Shown: positions 1 to 6,871 of the stretch, piece by piece
Numbering within the stretch: position 1 is the stretch's first letter
Layout: each line of letters starts with the position of its first letter
Assembly (NCBI GenBank): GCA_001817915.1
Contig: MHJJ01000005.1
Location: 33,445 to 70,127, forward strand
Length of the DNA: 36,683 nt
Direction: 5' to 3'
Source of the DNA: Candidatus Harrisonbacteria bacterium RIFCSPLOWO2_01_FULL_44_18
GTDB lineage: Bacteria; Patescibacteriota; Minisyncoccia; UBA6257; WO2-44-18
Made by a program: the position numbers and the translations under genes
Notes under the pieces: model-generated
Seen by the model: the letters and a program-made list of their open reading frames with translations, nothing else
What the model was told of the DNA's origin: nothing
Database searches by the model: none

Positions 1-79
1 CAACTAATAAATTTTATATTCGTATTCATTGGTATAATTAGTATGTATTTGTTGATTGGTATTACATCAGCGTAAGCGT
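1..79 (+). repeat. Family-1a junction hairpin cassette, truncated by the window edge, abutting the L29 ATG
   Basis: 79 nt identical to the 3' part of the copies at 1462-1583 and 2758-2879; ends ...TCAGCGTAAGCGT|ATG. Confidence 0.93.
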
Positions 80-274
80 ATGAAAAAAAACGAGTTTGAA
101 CAATTTAAAACTAAATCGGCTGAAGAACTTAGGCAAATCTTGAAAGATTCACGAGAAAAACTCTGGAATCTTAAAATTGATTTGGCGTCGGGCAAAGTTA
201 AAAATGTTCGGGAAATTAGAAAAATTAAACGGGACATCGCAAGGACAATGACATTAGTAAATGAAAGGGCGTAA
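80..274 (+). CDS. rpmC: 50S ribosomal protein uL29 (start corrected from TTG 56 to ATG 80)
   Basis: MKKNEFEQFKTKSAEELRQILKDSREKLWNLKIDLASGKVKNVREIRKIKRDIARTMT; operon position. Confidence 0.92.
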   Translation: MKKNEFEQFKTKSAEELRQILKDSREKLWNLKIDLASGKVKNVREIRKIKRDIARTMTLVNERA

Positions 275-371
275 GATTCCACGCGAATATATATGCGAAT
301 GTTTGCGAATGATATGCTAATATTCGCATAAAATTCGCAAAGATTCGCACTAGTCATTCGCATGTAACACC
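272..371 (+). repeat. Family-2 junction element (GCGAAT/ATTCGC-rich imperfect hairpin), from L29 stop to S17 start
   Basis: 100 nt, 98/100 identical to 25331-25430; TAAGATTCCACGCGAATATATATGCGAATG...CATTCGCATGTAACACC|ATG. Confidence 0.93.
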
Positions 372-599
372 ATGAGAAGATTAAACGGAATAATTGTATC
401 AGATAAAATGAATAAAACCGCGGTTGTGGAGGTGGCTTATTTGCGGCTTCATTCAAGATATAAAAAATACTACAAGGTTACGAAAAGATTTAAGGCGCAT
501 AATGAAAATAATGAATATAAGGTTGGCGATAATGTGACAATTGAAGAAACAAGACCGTTATCGAAAGAAAAAAGATGGAAAATAATCGCGAAAATTTAA
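372..599 (+). CDS. rpsQ: 30S ribosomal protein uS17
   Basis: MRRLNGIIVSDKMNKTAVVEVAYLRLHSRYKKYYKVTKRFKAHNE...ETRPLSKEKRWKI. Confidence 0.95.
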   Translation: MRRLNGIIVSDKMNKTAVVEVAYLRLHSRYKKYYKVTKRFKAHNENNEYKVGDNVTIEETRPLSKEKRWKIIAKI

Positions 600-625
600 A
601 TATTTAAATATAAAAATATTAAAAT

Positions 626-706
626 ATGATTCAAGAAAGAAGCATATTTCCGCCGAAGGCGGATCCGCCTCGGGCGGAAAAAGTTAAATATAATAAATTA
701 TCATGA
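626..706 (+). pseudogene. 26-codon micro-ORF: duplicated uL14 N-terminus (MIQERSI) interrupted by a GC-rich palindrome, ending in an ATGA overlap with the real rplN start
   Basis: ATGATTCAAGAAAGAAGCAT vs ATGATACAAGAAAGAAGTAT at 703; translation MIQERSIFPPKADPPRAEKVKYNKLS*. Confidence 0.7.
648..681. repeat. GC-rich palindromic element (TTCCGCCGAAGGCGGATCCGCCTCGGGCGGAAAAA)
   Basis: Palindromic core GGCGGATCCGCC; one mismatch to the copy inside serS (about 13167-13201). Confidence 0.9.
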
Positions 707-1071
707 TACAAGAAAGAAGTATTCTAAAGGTGGCAGATAATTCCGGGGCTAAAATAGTCCGATGTTTTAGAATTTTAGGCGGGAGCAGAAAACGGTATGC
801 CCGAATAGGCGATATTATTGTCGCTTCTGTGCAAGTCGCCGAGCCGCGAAAACCCGTAAAAAAGAAAGACATTGTTAAAGCAGTAATGGTTAGACAGCGC
901 CACCCGTTGCGGCGTCCCGATGGTTCCCGCGTCCGTTTTGACGAAAACGCCGTAGTTTTAATTGATGAAAAACGAGAACCAAAAGCCACCAGGATTTTCG
1001 GCCCTTTGCCGAGGGAAATGAAAGAAAAGGGATTTGATACGATTATGTCAATGGCGGAAGAAATCGTATAA
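703..1071 (+). CDS. rplN: 50S ribosomal protein uL14
   Basis: MIQERSILKVADNSGAKIVRCFRILGGSRKRYARIGDIIVASV... Confidence 0.97.
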   Translation: MIQERSILKVADNSGAKIVRCFRILGGSRKRYARIGDIIVASVQVAEPRKPVKKKDIVKAVMVRQRHPLRRPDGSRVRFDENAVVLIDEKREPKATRIFGPLPREMKEKGFDTIMSMAEEIV

Positions 1072-1080
1072 CACACAAAT

Positions 1081-1155
1081 AAATAGTGCGAATTTTACGA
1101 ATGTTGGTGTGAATATTCGCAGTAATAATTCGCAAAGATTAGCAAATAAATTAGC
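1081..1155 (+). repeat. Degenerate family-2-like junction element upstream of L24
   Basis: GTGCGAATTTTACGAATGTTGGTGTGAATATTCGCAGTAATAATTCGCAAAGATTAGCAAATAAATTAGC|ATG resembles 272-371. Confidence 0.6.
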
Positions 1156-1461
1156 ATGCATATCCACAAAAACGATACAGTTCAAATAATAGCCGGCAAA
1201 AATCGGGGCAAAACCGGTAAGGTCATTAGGGTTGACGCCGAGAAAGCCGCGATCTTGGTTGAGGGATTAAATGTTTATAAAAAACATTCTCGGCCGAAAC
1301 GCCAGGGAGAAAAAGGCGAAATCGTTAACGTATCGCGGCCGCTGAATATTTCCAACGCAATGCTGGTTTGTCCCAACTGCAGCCGTCCTGCCAAAGTGGG
1401 TTTTCGTTATGAGAATCAAGTCAAAATAAGATATTGCAAAAAATGCAAAGGGCGTATATAA
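1156..1461 (+). CDS. rplX: 50S ribosomal protein uL24
   Basis: MHIHKNDTVQIIAGKNRGKTGKVIRVDAEKAAILVEGLN; CPNC...CKKC zinc ribbon. Confidence 0.95.
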   Translation: MHIHKNDTVQIIAGKNRGKTGKVIRVDAEKAAILVEGLNVYKKHSRPKRQGEKGEIVNVSRPLNISNAMLVCPNCSRPAKVGFRYENQVKIRYCKKCKGRI

Positions 1462-1583
1462 AATGTAATACCAATATACTAATTCATGCTAATGATACGA
1501 ATGGCAACTAATAAATTTTATATTCGTATTCATTGGTATAATTAGTATGTATTTGTTGATTGGTATTACATCAGCGTAAGCGT
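1462..1583 (+). repeat. Family-1a junction hairpin cassette, L24 stop to L5 start
   Basis: 122 nt; terminal inverted repeat ATGTAATACCAAT (1463-1475) / ATTGGTATTACAT (1559-1571); one difference from 2758-2879. Confidence 0.95.
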
Positions 1584-2075
1584 ATGAAAGACAAAATCGC
1601 TAAAATTGAAAAAATAGTCGTTAATACCGGAATCGGCCGTTTATCAACGCAGCCGAATTTTCAGGAAAAAACGTTGCCGGAGTTAATAAAGGAGATAGCC
1701 GCGCTAACGGGACAAAAACCGGCTGTTTGCGTCGCGAAAAAATCCATCGCCGGATTTAAGCTGCGAAAAGGAACGCCCGTGGGGCTGAAAACTACTTTAA
1801 GAGGAAATAGAATGCGGTATTTTTTCGAAAAGGTAATTAAAGTAGTTTTGCCGCGCCTTAGAGATTTTCGGGGCATTGATTTAAAGAGCGTTGATAAAGG
1901 AGGCAATTTGAATATAGGCATAAAAGAACATCAAGTTTTTCCGGAAATAAGTCCTGAAGTTTCAAATGTAAGTTTTGGCGTGGAGATAACAATTGTGCCT
2001 AGACAAACAGGCAATCGCGAAGAAGCAATAGCATTATATCGGGAATTGGGTGTACCATTAAAAAAACATGCCTAA
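1584..2075 (+). CDS. rplE: 50S ribosomal protein uL5 (start corrected from TTG 1560)
   Basis: [19 protein letters not shown]...[24 protein letters not shown]. Confidence 0.95.
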   Translation: MKDKIAKIEKIVVNTGIGRLSTQPNFQEKTLPELIKEIAALTGQKPAVCVAKKSIAGFKLRKGTPVGLKTTLRGNRMRYFFEKVIKVVLPRLRDFRGIDLKSVDKGGNLNIGIKEHQVFPEISPEVSNVSFGVEITIVPRQTGNREEAIALYRELGVPLKKHA

Positions 2076-2253
2076 AACATCGGTTATAGCAAGAGCTAAA
2101 AAGAAACCAAAATTTTCCACGCGCGCGGTCAGGCGGTGTTTCCGCTGCGGCAGGAAACATGGCTATATGCGTGAATTTGGCCTTTGCCGAATTTGTTTTA
2201 GAGAGTTGGCCGGTCGCGGACAAATTCCGGGAGTTAAAAAAGCATCATGGTAA
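2068..2253 (+). CDS. rpsN: 30S ribosomal protein uS14, zinc-binding type
   Basis: [61 protein letters not shown]; CxxC-CxxC; 8-nt overlap with L5. Confidence 0.96.
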   Translation: MPKTSVIARAKKKPKFSTRAVRRCFRCGRKHGYMREFGLCRICFRELAGRGQIPGVKKASW

Positions 2254-2376
2254 AACGTAATACCAATATACTAATACATTCGAATGATACTAATAATACG
2301 GATAATAAATAAAAAAATTAGTATTCATCCGTATCATTAGTACAATTCGTATATTAGTATTGTTTAGCGCAAGCGT
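2254..2376 (+). repeat. Family-1b junction hairpin cassette, S14 stop to S8 start
   Basis: 123 nt; about 92% identical (about 10 differences) to 22318-22440; shares GTAATACCAATATACTAAT and AGCGYAARCGT|ATG ends with family 1a. Confidence 0.93.
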
Positions 2377-2757
2377 ATGTATACCAATGTTCTGACACAA
2401 TTAAAAAACGCGCAGCAAGCCAAAAAAGAAAGAATAAGAGTGCCTTATTCCAAAATGGATATGGCCGTTCTTGAAGTTTTGGCTAAAAGCGGTTATTTAT
2501 CCGAAGCGAGCAAAAAAGGACGTCTGCCTAAGCGGATCATAGAGATTAAATTAAAATACGAAGATGGCAAGGGCGTGATCAGCGGCATAAAATTTGTCAG
2601 TAAGCCATCGCGAAAATTGTACGTTGGATATAAAGAGTTGAGGCCGGTCAAACAAGGGTACGGTTTGGCGGTCATCTCTACTTCGAAGGGCATTATGACC
2701 GCGAAAGAAGCAAGAAATATGAAACTAGGCGGGGAGGTTTTATTCGAAATATTTTAA
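2377..2757 (+). CDS. rpsH: 30S ribosomal protein uS8
   Basis: MYTNVLTQLKNAQQAKKERIRVPYSKMDMAVLEVLAKSGY...VISTSKGIMTAKEARNMKLGGEVLFEIF. Confidence 0.96.
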   Translation: MYTNVLTQLKNAQQAKKERIRVPYSKMDMAVLEVLAKSGYLSEASKKGRLPKRIIEIKLKYEDGKGVISGIKFVSKPSRKLYVGYKELRPVKQGYGLAVISTSKGIMTAKEARNMKLGGEVLFEIF

Positions 2758-2879
2758 AATGTAATACCAATATACTAATTCATGCTAATGATACGAATGT
2801 CAACTAATAAATTTTATATTCGTATTCATTGGTATAATTAGTATGTATTTGTTGATTGGTATTACATCAGCGTAAGCGT
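2758..2879 (+). repeat. Family-1a junction hairpin cassette, S8 stop to L6 start
   Basis: 121/122 identical to 1462-1583. Confidence 0.95.
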
Positions 2880-3428
2880 ATGAGCAAGATAGGCAAAAAA
2901 CCAATCAAAATATCGGAGGGAGTCGAAGTCAAAATTGCCGACGGCTTTTTGGAATTTAAAGGAAAGGAGGGGATTCTGAAACTTAAAATTTTAGAATACA
3001 CTTCGGCGGAGATTAAAGACGGGCAATTGATATTTTCCGTCGGCGAGAATAAGTTTAAACAAGCGAGGGCTAACTGGGGAACAATGGCGGCTTTGGCTCG
3101 CAACTGCGCCTTGGGAGTCAGCCAGGGATTTAGTAAATCTTTAGAAATTGAAGGAATCGGTTTTCGAGCGAACATGGAGGGCAATACGCTGGTTTTAAAT
3201 GTCGGACTTACTCACTTGGTTAAATTTCCCGCGCCGGAAAGCATAAAAATTTCGGTTGAAAAAAGTATTATTAAAATTTCCGGTCCCGACAAACATTTAG
3301 TCGGCGAAGTGGCGGCTCAAATAAGAAAAATTAAAAAGCCGGAACCATATAAAGGAACCGGAATCCGTTACATGGGCGAAATTATTAGGCGAAAGGCGGG
3401 CAAAAAGGCGATTACCGCGGCACAGTAA
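2880..3428 (+). CDS. rplF: 50S ribosomal protein uL6 (start corrected from TTG 2856)
   Basis: MSKIGKKPIKISEGVEVKI...KKPEPYKGTGIRYMGEIIRRKAGK. Confidence 0.96.
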   Translation: MSKIGKKPIKISEGVEVKIADGFLEFKGKEGILKLKILEYTSAEIKDGQLIFSVGENKFKQARANWGTMAALARNCALGVSQGFSKSLEIEGIGFRANMEGNTLVLNVGLTHLVKFPAPESIKISVEKSIIKISGPDKHLVGEVAAQIRKIKKPEPYKGTGIRYMGEIIRRKAGKKAITAAQ

Positions 3429-3432
3429 GGGC

Positions 3433-3612
3433 TTGGTTGAAAAATTCAAGCCAAAGGCGTAGAATTTTTCAGTACCAAACCTTACCCCCTCACTCGAAAT
3501 GGTGTGGCATTTACGCCGATCGAACAGTTGTACCATTTCGAGTGAGGGGGTGCTCGATTTTGTGGCTAAATTTTCATCGCCGCAAACGGGCTCGAAAATT
3601 TAGACAAAATCG
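3433..3612 (+). promoter_or_regulatory. Three consecutive stem-loops filling the L6-L18 spacer
   Basis: Stem A 3433-3447/3462-3478; stem B 3484-3503/3532-3551 (perfect 20 bp); stem C 3555-3575/3594-3612 (2-nt bulge), ending 2 nt before the L18 ATG. Confidence 0.8.
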
Positions 3613-3614
3613 GC

Positions 3615-3962
3615 ATGGAAAAAATTACACGAGAAAGAAAAATATCAAGGAAAAGGCGGAACCGCGCCAAAATTTTTGGAACCGCGGAGCAGCCGCGACT
3701 TTCAGTTTTCCGAAGCAATCGGTTTACTTACGCGCAGTTGATAGATGATAGTAAGGGCAATACTTTGGCGGCCGCGTCCACTAAAGAATTGGGCGGCAAA
3801 AAAGCCAAAACCGAGCAAGCTCGCGCCGTAGGAGAAATTTTGGCGGAAAAAGCGAAAAAATTAGGAATTAAGAAAACTGTTTTTAACAAAGGTCCTTATA
3901 AATATCATGGCCGAGTTAAGGCAGTGGCCGAAGGCGCGCGCAAAGGCGGCTTAAATCTATGA
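3615..3962 (+). CDS. rplR: 50S ribosomal protein uL18
   Basis: [34 protein letters not shown]...[24 protein letters not shown]. Confidence 0.95.
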   Translation: MEKITRERKISRKRRNRAKIFGTAEQPRLSVFRSNRFTYAQLIDDSKGNTLAAASTKELGGKKAKTEQARAVGEILAEKAKKLGIKKTVFNKGPYKYHGRVKAVAEGARKGGLNL

Positions 3963-4423
3963 TGGAAAGAAGATATTTAAAAAGAAAAGAGGAATTTAAG
4001 GAGAAAGTTTTGGATCTAAGGAGAGTAACCAGAGTGGTAGCCGGAGGCAAAAGATTTCGTTTCCGGACCACGGTTGTTATTGGCGACGAAAAAGGACGGG
4101 TCGGCGTAGGAATCGGCAAGGGAGTTGATGTCGCGGAATCGATAAAGAAGGCGAAATTCGACGCTCAGAAAAATTTGATGATCGTCCATCTAAAAGGCGG
4201 AACAATTCCTCATGAAGTGGAAGCCAAATTCAGCGCCGCGAAGGTTAGGATAAAACCGGCGGTGACTGGACATGGCTTAAGAGCCGGCGGCGCGGTCAGG
4301 GCAGTTTTAGCGCTGGCGGGAGTTAAAGATATCACCGCGAAGTGTTTGGGACGGACTCCGAATAAATTAACTAACGCGCTAGCAACCATTGAAGCGCTTA
4401 AGAAATTAAAGCCAGTAAAATAA
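3959..4423 (+). CDS. rpsE: 30S ribosomal protein uS5
   Basis: [42 protein letters not shown] overlap with L18. Confidence 0.97.
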   Translation: MMERRYLKRKEEFKEKVLDLRRVTRVVAGGKRFRFRTTVVIGDEKGRVGVGIGKGVDVAESIKKAKFDAQKNLMIVHLKGGTIPHEVEAKFSAAKVRIKPAVTGHGLRAGGAVRAVLALAGVKDITAKCLGRTPNKLTNALATIEALKKLKPVK

Positions 4424-4425
4424 AT

Positions 4426-4824
4426 ATGCAGCTCCATCAATTACAACCAAGGCATCCCTTAAAAAATAAAAAACCGCGCGTTGGCAGGGGCGGCAAGCGA
4501 GGCACTACTTCCGGTCGCGGCACCAAAGGTCAAAAAGCCCGCGCCGGCCACAGGATTCGCCCGGCTGAAAGGGATTACATTCAAAGATTGCCAAAATTGC
4601 GCGGCCGCAAGAATAAACCGAAGTCGCCAAAACTAAACGTAGTAAACGTCGGCGACTTAGAAAGTATCATAAAAGGCGGCGTTATTGATGGTAAGATTTT
4701 ACCAAAAACTAAAATTTTGGGAGACGGCGAGATTAAAAAGGCCTACCAAGTGAAGAATGTGCCGGTATCCCAATCTGCCAAGAAGAAAATAGAGGCCGCC
4801 GGCGGTACCGTGACTAGTAGTTAG
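4426..4824 (+). CDS. rplO: 50S ribosomal protein uL15
   Basis: MQLHQLQPRHPLKNKKPRVGRGGKRGTTSGRGTKGQKARAG. Confidence 0.96.
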   Translation: MQLHQLQPRHPLKNKKPRVGRGGKRGTTSGRGTKGQKARAGHRIRPAERDYIQRLPKLRGRKNKPKSPKLNVVNVGDLESIIKGGVIDGKILPKTKILGDGEIKKAYQVKNVPVSQSAKKKIEAAGGTVTSS

Positions 4825-4846
4825 CGACTAGTGGCTAGTGGCTAAT
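4811..4846. repeat. Short CTAGT-type direct repeats at the L15/SecY junction
   Basis: GACTAGTAGTTAGCGACTAGTGGCTAGTGGCTAATAAC; supplies the L15 C-terminal TSS and stop codon. Confidence 0.6.
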
Positions 4847-4850
4847 AACA

Positions 4851-6122
4851 ATGGACAAATTTTTTCAAATTTTTAGAATCCCCGATCTGCGAAATAAAAT
4901 TTTGTTCGTACTTTTTATTTTATTGGTTTTTAGGTTGATGGCCGTTATCCCCATTCCGGGCATTGACGCCGTTAGATTAAAGGGCTTTCTTGAATCTAAT
5001 CAATTATTCGGCTTTTTTAATATATTTTCCGGCGGCGCCCTGACTAATCTTTCAATTATGATGTTGGGCGTCGCGCCTTACATCACCGCCACAATCATAA
5101 TGCAGCTTTTAACGATGATCTTTCCGGCGCTAAAGCAAATGTATTATGAAGAAGGCGCCGTTGGCCGCGCTAAATTTAACCGTTATTCAAGATATTTAAC
5201 GGTGCCGTTGGCGGCTTTACAGAGTTATGGATTCCTGAATCTTTTAATCAGCCAAGGAGTGCTGGGAACTTTAACTTTGGCCGACACTTTACGCAACGTT
5301 GTTTTAATCACGGCCGGATCAATGATTTTGGTTTGGTTTGGAGAATTAATTACCGAAAAGAAAATCGGCAACGGCGTTTCCTTGATAATTTTCGCGGGCA
5401 TAGTAAGCGGCTTGCCCAATGTTATTAGGACGGCGATTTTGTCTTATAATCCAAGCGCTTTGCCGACTTACGCCGCGTTCATTATTTTAAGCATTGTGGT
5501 CATTGCCGGAGTGGTTTTTGTTAATCAAGGAGAGCGTAAAATACCGATCTCTTATTCCCGTCGGGTGCGCGGCAATAAAATGTACGGAGGAGCCGCCAGC
5601 TATCTGCCCCTTAAGGTTAATCAGGCAGGCGTGATTCCCATTATTTTTGCCATTTCCATTTTGCTTTTTCCGCAATTTTTCGCCCAAATCGTTTCGATTA
5701 TTTCGCCGGATTTATCGCTTCGCCTTAATGATTTGGTAAGTAAATTTTTGAACAACCAGTTTGTTTACGGAGGCATTTACTTCGCCCTAGTCATCGTCTT
5801 CACTTATTTTTATACCGCGGTTACTTTTGATCCGCAGGAAATTTCAAAAAATCTCCAGCGCAGCGGCGGATTTATTCCGGGCATTCGGCCCGGAGAACCG
5901 TCGGGAGATTTTTTGTCAAAAATCGTTAAACGGATCACTCTTTTCGGCGCGATCTTTTTGGGAGCCATCGCGGTTCTGCCGATTCTTACCCAAATTTTTA
6001 CCGGAATCAAAACTTTGACTATTGGCGGCACGGCGCTTTTGATTGTGGTATCGGTGGCAATTGAAACTATGAAACAAATTGACTCGCAAATGGTAATGAG
6101 GGAATACGAAGGAATACAGTAA
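4851..6122 (+). CDS. secY: Preprotein translocase subunit SecY
   Basis: IPGIDAVRLKGF...GGALTNLSIMMLGVAPYITATIIMQLL...GGFIPGIRPGEPSGDFLSKI. Confidence 0.97.
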   Translation: MDKFFQIFRIPDLRNKILFVLFILLVFRLMAVIPIPGIDAVRLKGFLESNQLFGFFNIFSGGALTNLSIMMLGVAPYITATIIMQLLTMIFPALKQMYYEEGAVGRAKFNRYSRYLTVPLAALQSYGFLNLLISQGVLGTLTLADTLRNVVLITAGSMILVWFGELITEKKIGNGVSLIIFAGIVSGLPNVIRTAILSYNPSALPTYAAFIILSIVVIAGVVFVNQGERKIPISYSRRVRGNKMYGGAASYLPLKVNQAGVIPIIFAISILLFPQFFAQIVSIISPDLSLRLNDLVSKFLNNQFVYGGIYFALVIVFTYFYTAVTFDPQEISKNLQRSGGFIPGIRPGEPSGDFLSKIVKRITLFGAIFLGAIAVLPILTQIFTGIKTLTIGGTALLIVVSVAIETMKQIDSQMVMREYEGIQ

Positions 6123-6123
6123 A

Positions 6124-6350
6124 GAGTTTCTTCTTCTCGCGACGCGCTTCGGCTCAACTTTTACTCAGCCGCTACCCCCTCCCTCAACCCGCTTCGTCCC
6201 GCCAGCGCGGGACTTGCTTAGTCCTCGCCGCTCGACCGTCGAGGCTTCGCCTCATACAACGACGGACCGTGCTCGAGCGGCTGTGGGGGTTTCGGAGAAG
6301 AGGTAGCGGCTTCACTTTTTTACTTATGGTCGCTACGAAGAAAAAAATTT
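6124..6350 (+). ncRNA. Unassigned multi-stem structured region downstream of secY
   Basis: Nested pairings AGCCGCTACC 6167-6176/GGTAGCGGCT 6302-6311; GTCCCGC 6196-6202/GCGGGAC 6207-6213; GCCGCTCGA/TCGAGCGGC; GAGGCTTCGCCTC. Confidence 0.45.
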
Positions 6351-6377
6351 GGCTTTTGGGTATGGATTTGCTAAAAT
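6349..6377 (+). promoter_or_regulatory. Putative sigma70 promoter TTGGCT-N17-TAAAAT
   Basis: Hexamers and 17-bp spacing read directly; precedes an SD-bearing ORF. Confidence 0.5.
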
Positions 6378-6445
6378 CTAATTAAACCATTGAGCTCGTA
6401 GCTTAATGAGTCAGCTCGTTGAAATTTGAGAAAGGAGGCGAGAAA

Positions 6446-6748
6446 ATGAATAAAAGCATTTCCATTCCTTTGGGCCTTATCGGTGTGTGCATAGTCGTCA
6501 TTCTAGTCGCCGCTCTTTTAATTATAAACGAAGATAAGGGCAGGGTTTTCGCGGTTGGCGCGCTGGATCATTATGAGTACCTGCCGGGTTTGGGCGGAAA
6601 TAGAGCAACTGTTATTTATTTCAGCGATGGCACTAGTTTTGTAATGCCGGGAGGTCACTATTCTATTCTGTATTCTCCGGGAACTCAAATCAGAATTGTT
6701 GGCGCTGGCAACGGGAATTATCGAATTGAACCAGTTCAATCCCAATAG
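6446..6748 (+). CDS. Small single-TM hypothetical protein
   Basis: ATG 6446 preceded by AAAGGAGGCGAG; hydrophobic N-terminus; terminator directly downstream. Confidence 0.75.
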   Translation: MNKSISIPLGLIGVCIVVILVAALLIINEDKGRVFAVGALDHYEYLPGLGGNRATVIYFSDGTSFVMPGGHYSILYSPGTQIRIVGAGNGNYRIEPVQSQ

Positions 6749-6770
6749 CCCCTAGGGGCTATTTTGTTTT
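6744..6770 (+). terminator. Rho-independent terminator
   Basis: AATAGCCCCTAGGGGCTATTTTGTTTT. Confidence 0.75.
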
Positions 6771-6787
6771 ACCGATCCAAAGCTAAA

Positions 6788-6829
6788 GATTTCGGGAATC
6801 AATAGAAGCTTCTATTGATTCCCGAAATC
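6788..6829. repeat. Perfect 42-bp palindrome upstream of adk
   Basis: GATTTCGGGAATCAATAGAAG/CTTCTATTGATTCCCGAAATC. Confidence 0.95.
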
Positions 6830-6871
6830 CCAAATATTGATTAGTAGAAGCAAACATTATAAAATTTATTT

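Noticed and set aside
67-456. Minus-strand 129-aa ORF sharing ANISISFANIRIYIRVESY with the minus ORF at 25168-25422
   Set aside because: The shared peptide is just the reverse translation of the family-2 repeat, and both ORFs lie antisense to genuine genes.
684-1076. Minus-strand 130-aa ORF opposite rplN
   Set aside because: Shadow ORF of the conserved uL14 coding sequence; no family resemblance.
1-2880. CRISPR array interpretation of the repeats
   Set aside because: Copies are 100-123 bp, separated by whole genes rather than 30-40 bp spacers, and no cas genes are present.
3437-3748. 103-aa plus-strand ORF across the L6-L18 spacer
   Set aside because: Runs through the three hairpins and out of frame into rplR; no coding signal.
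3960-3962. UGA recoded to glycine as in Gracilibacteria/Absconditabacteria
   Set aside because: TGA ends uL18, alr and other ORFs at the expected positions, and no in-frame TGA was seen in conserved proteins, so UGA behaves as a stop.
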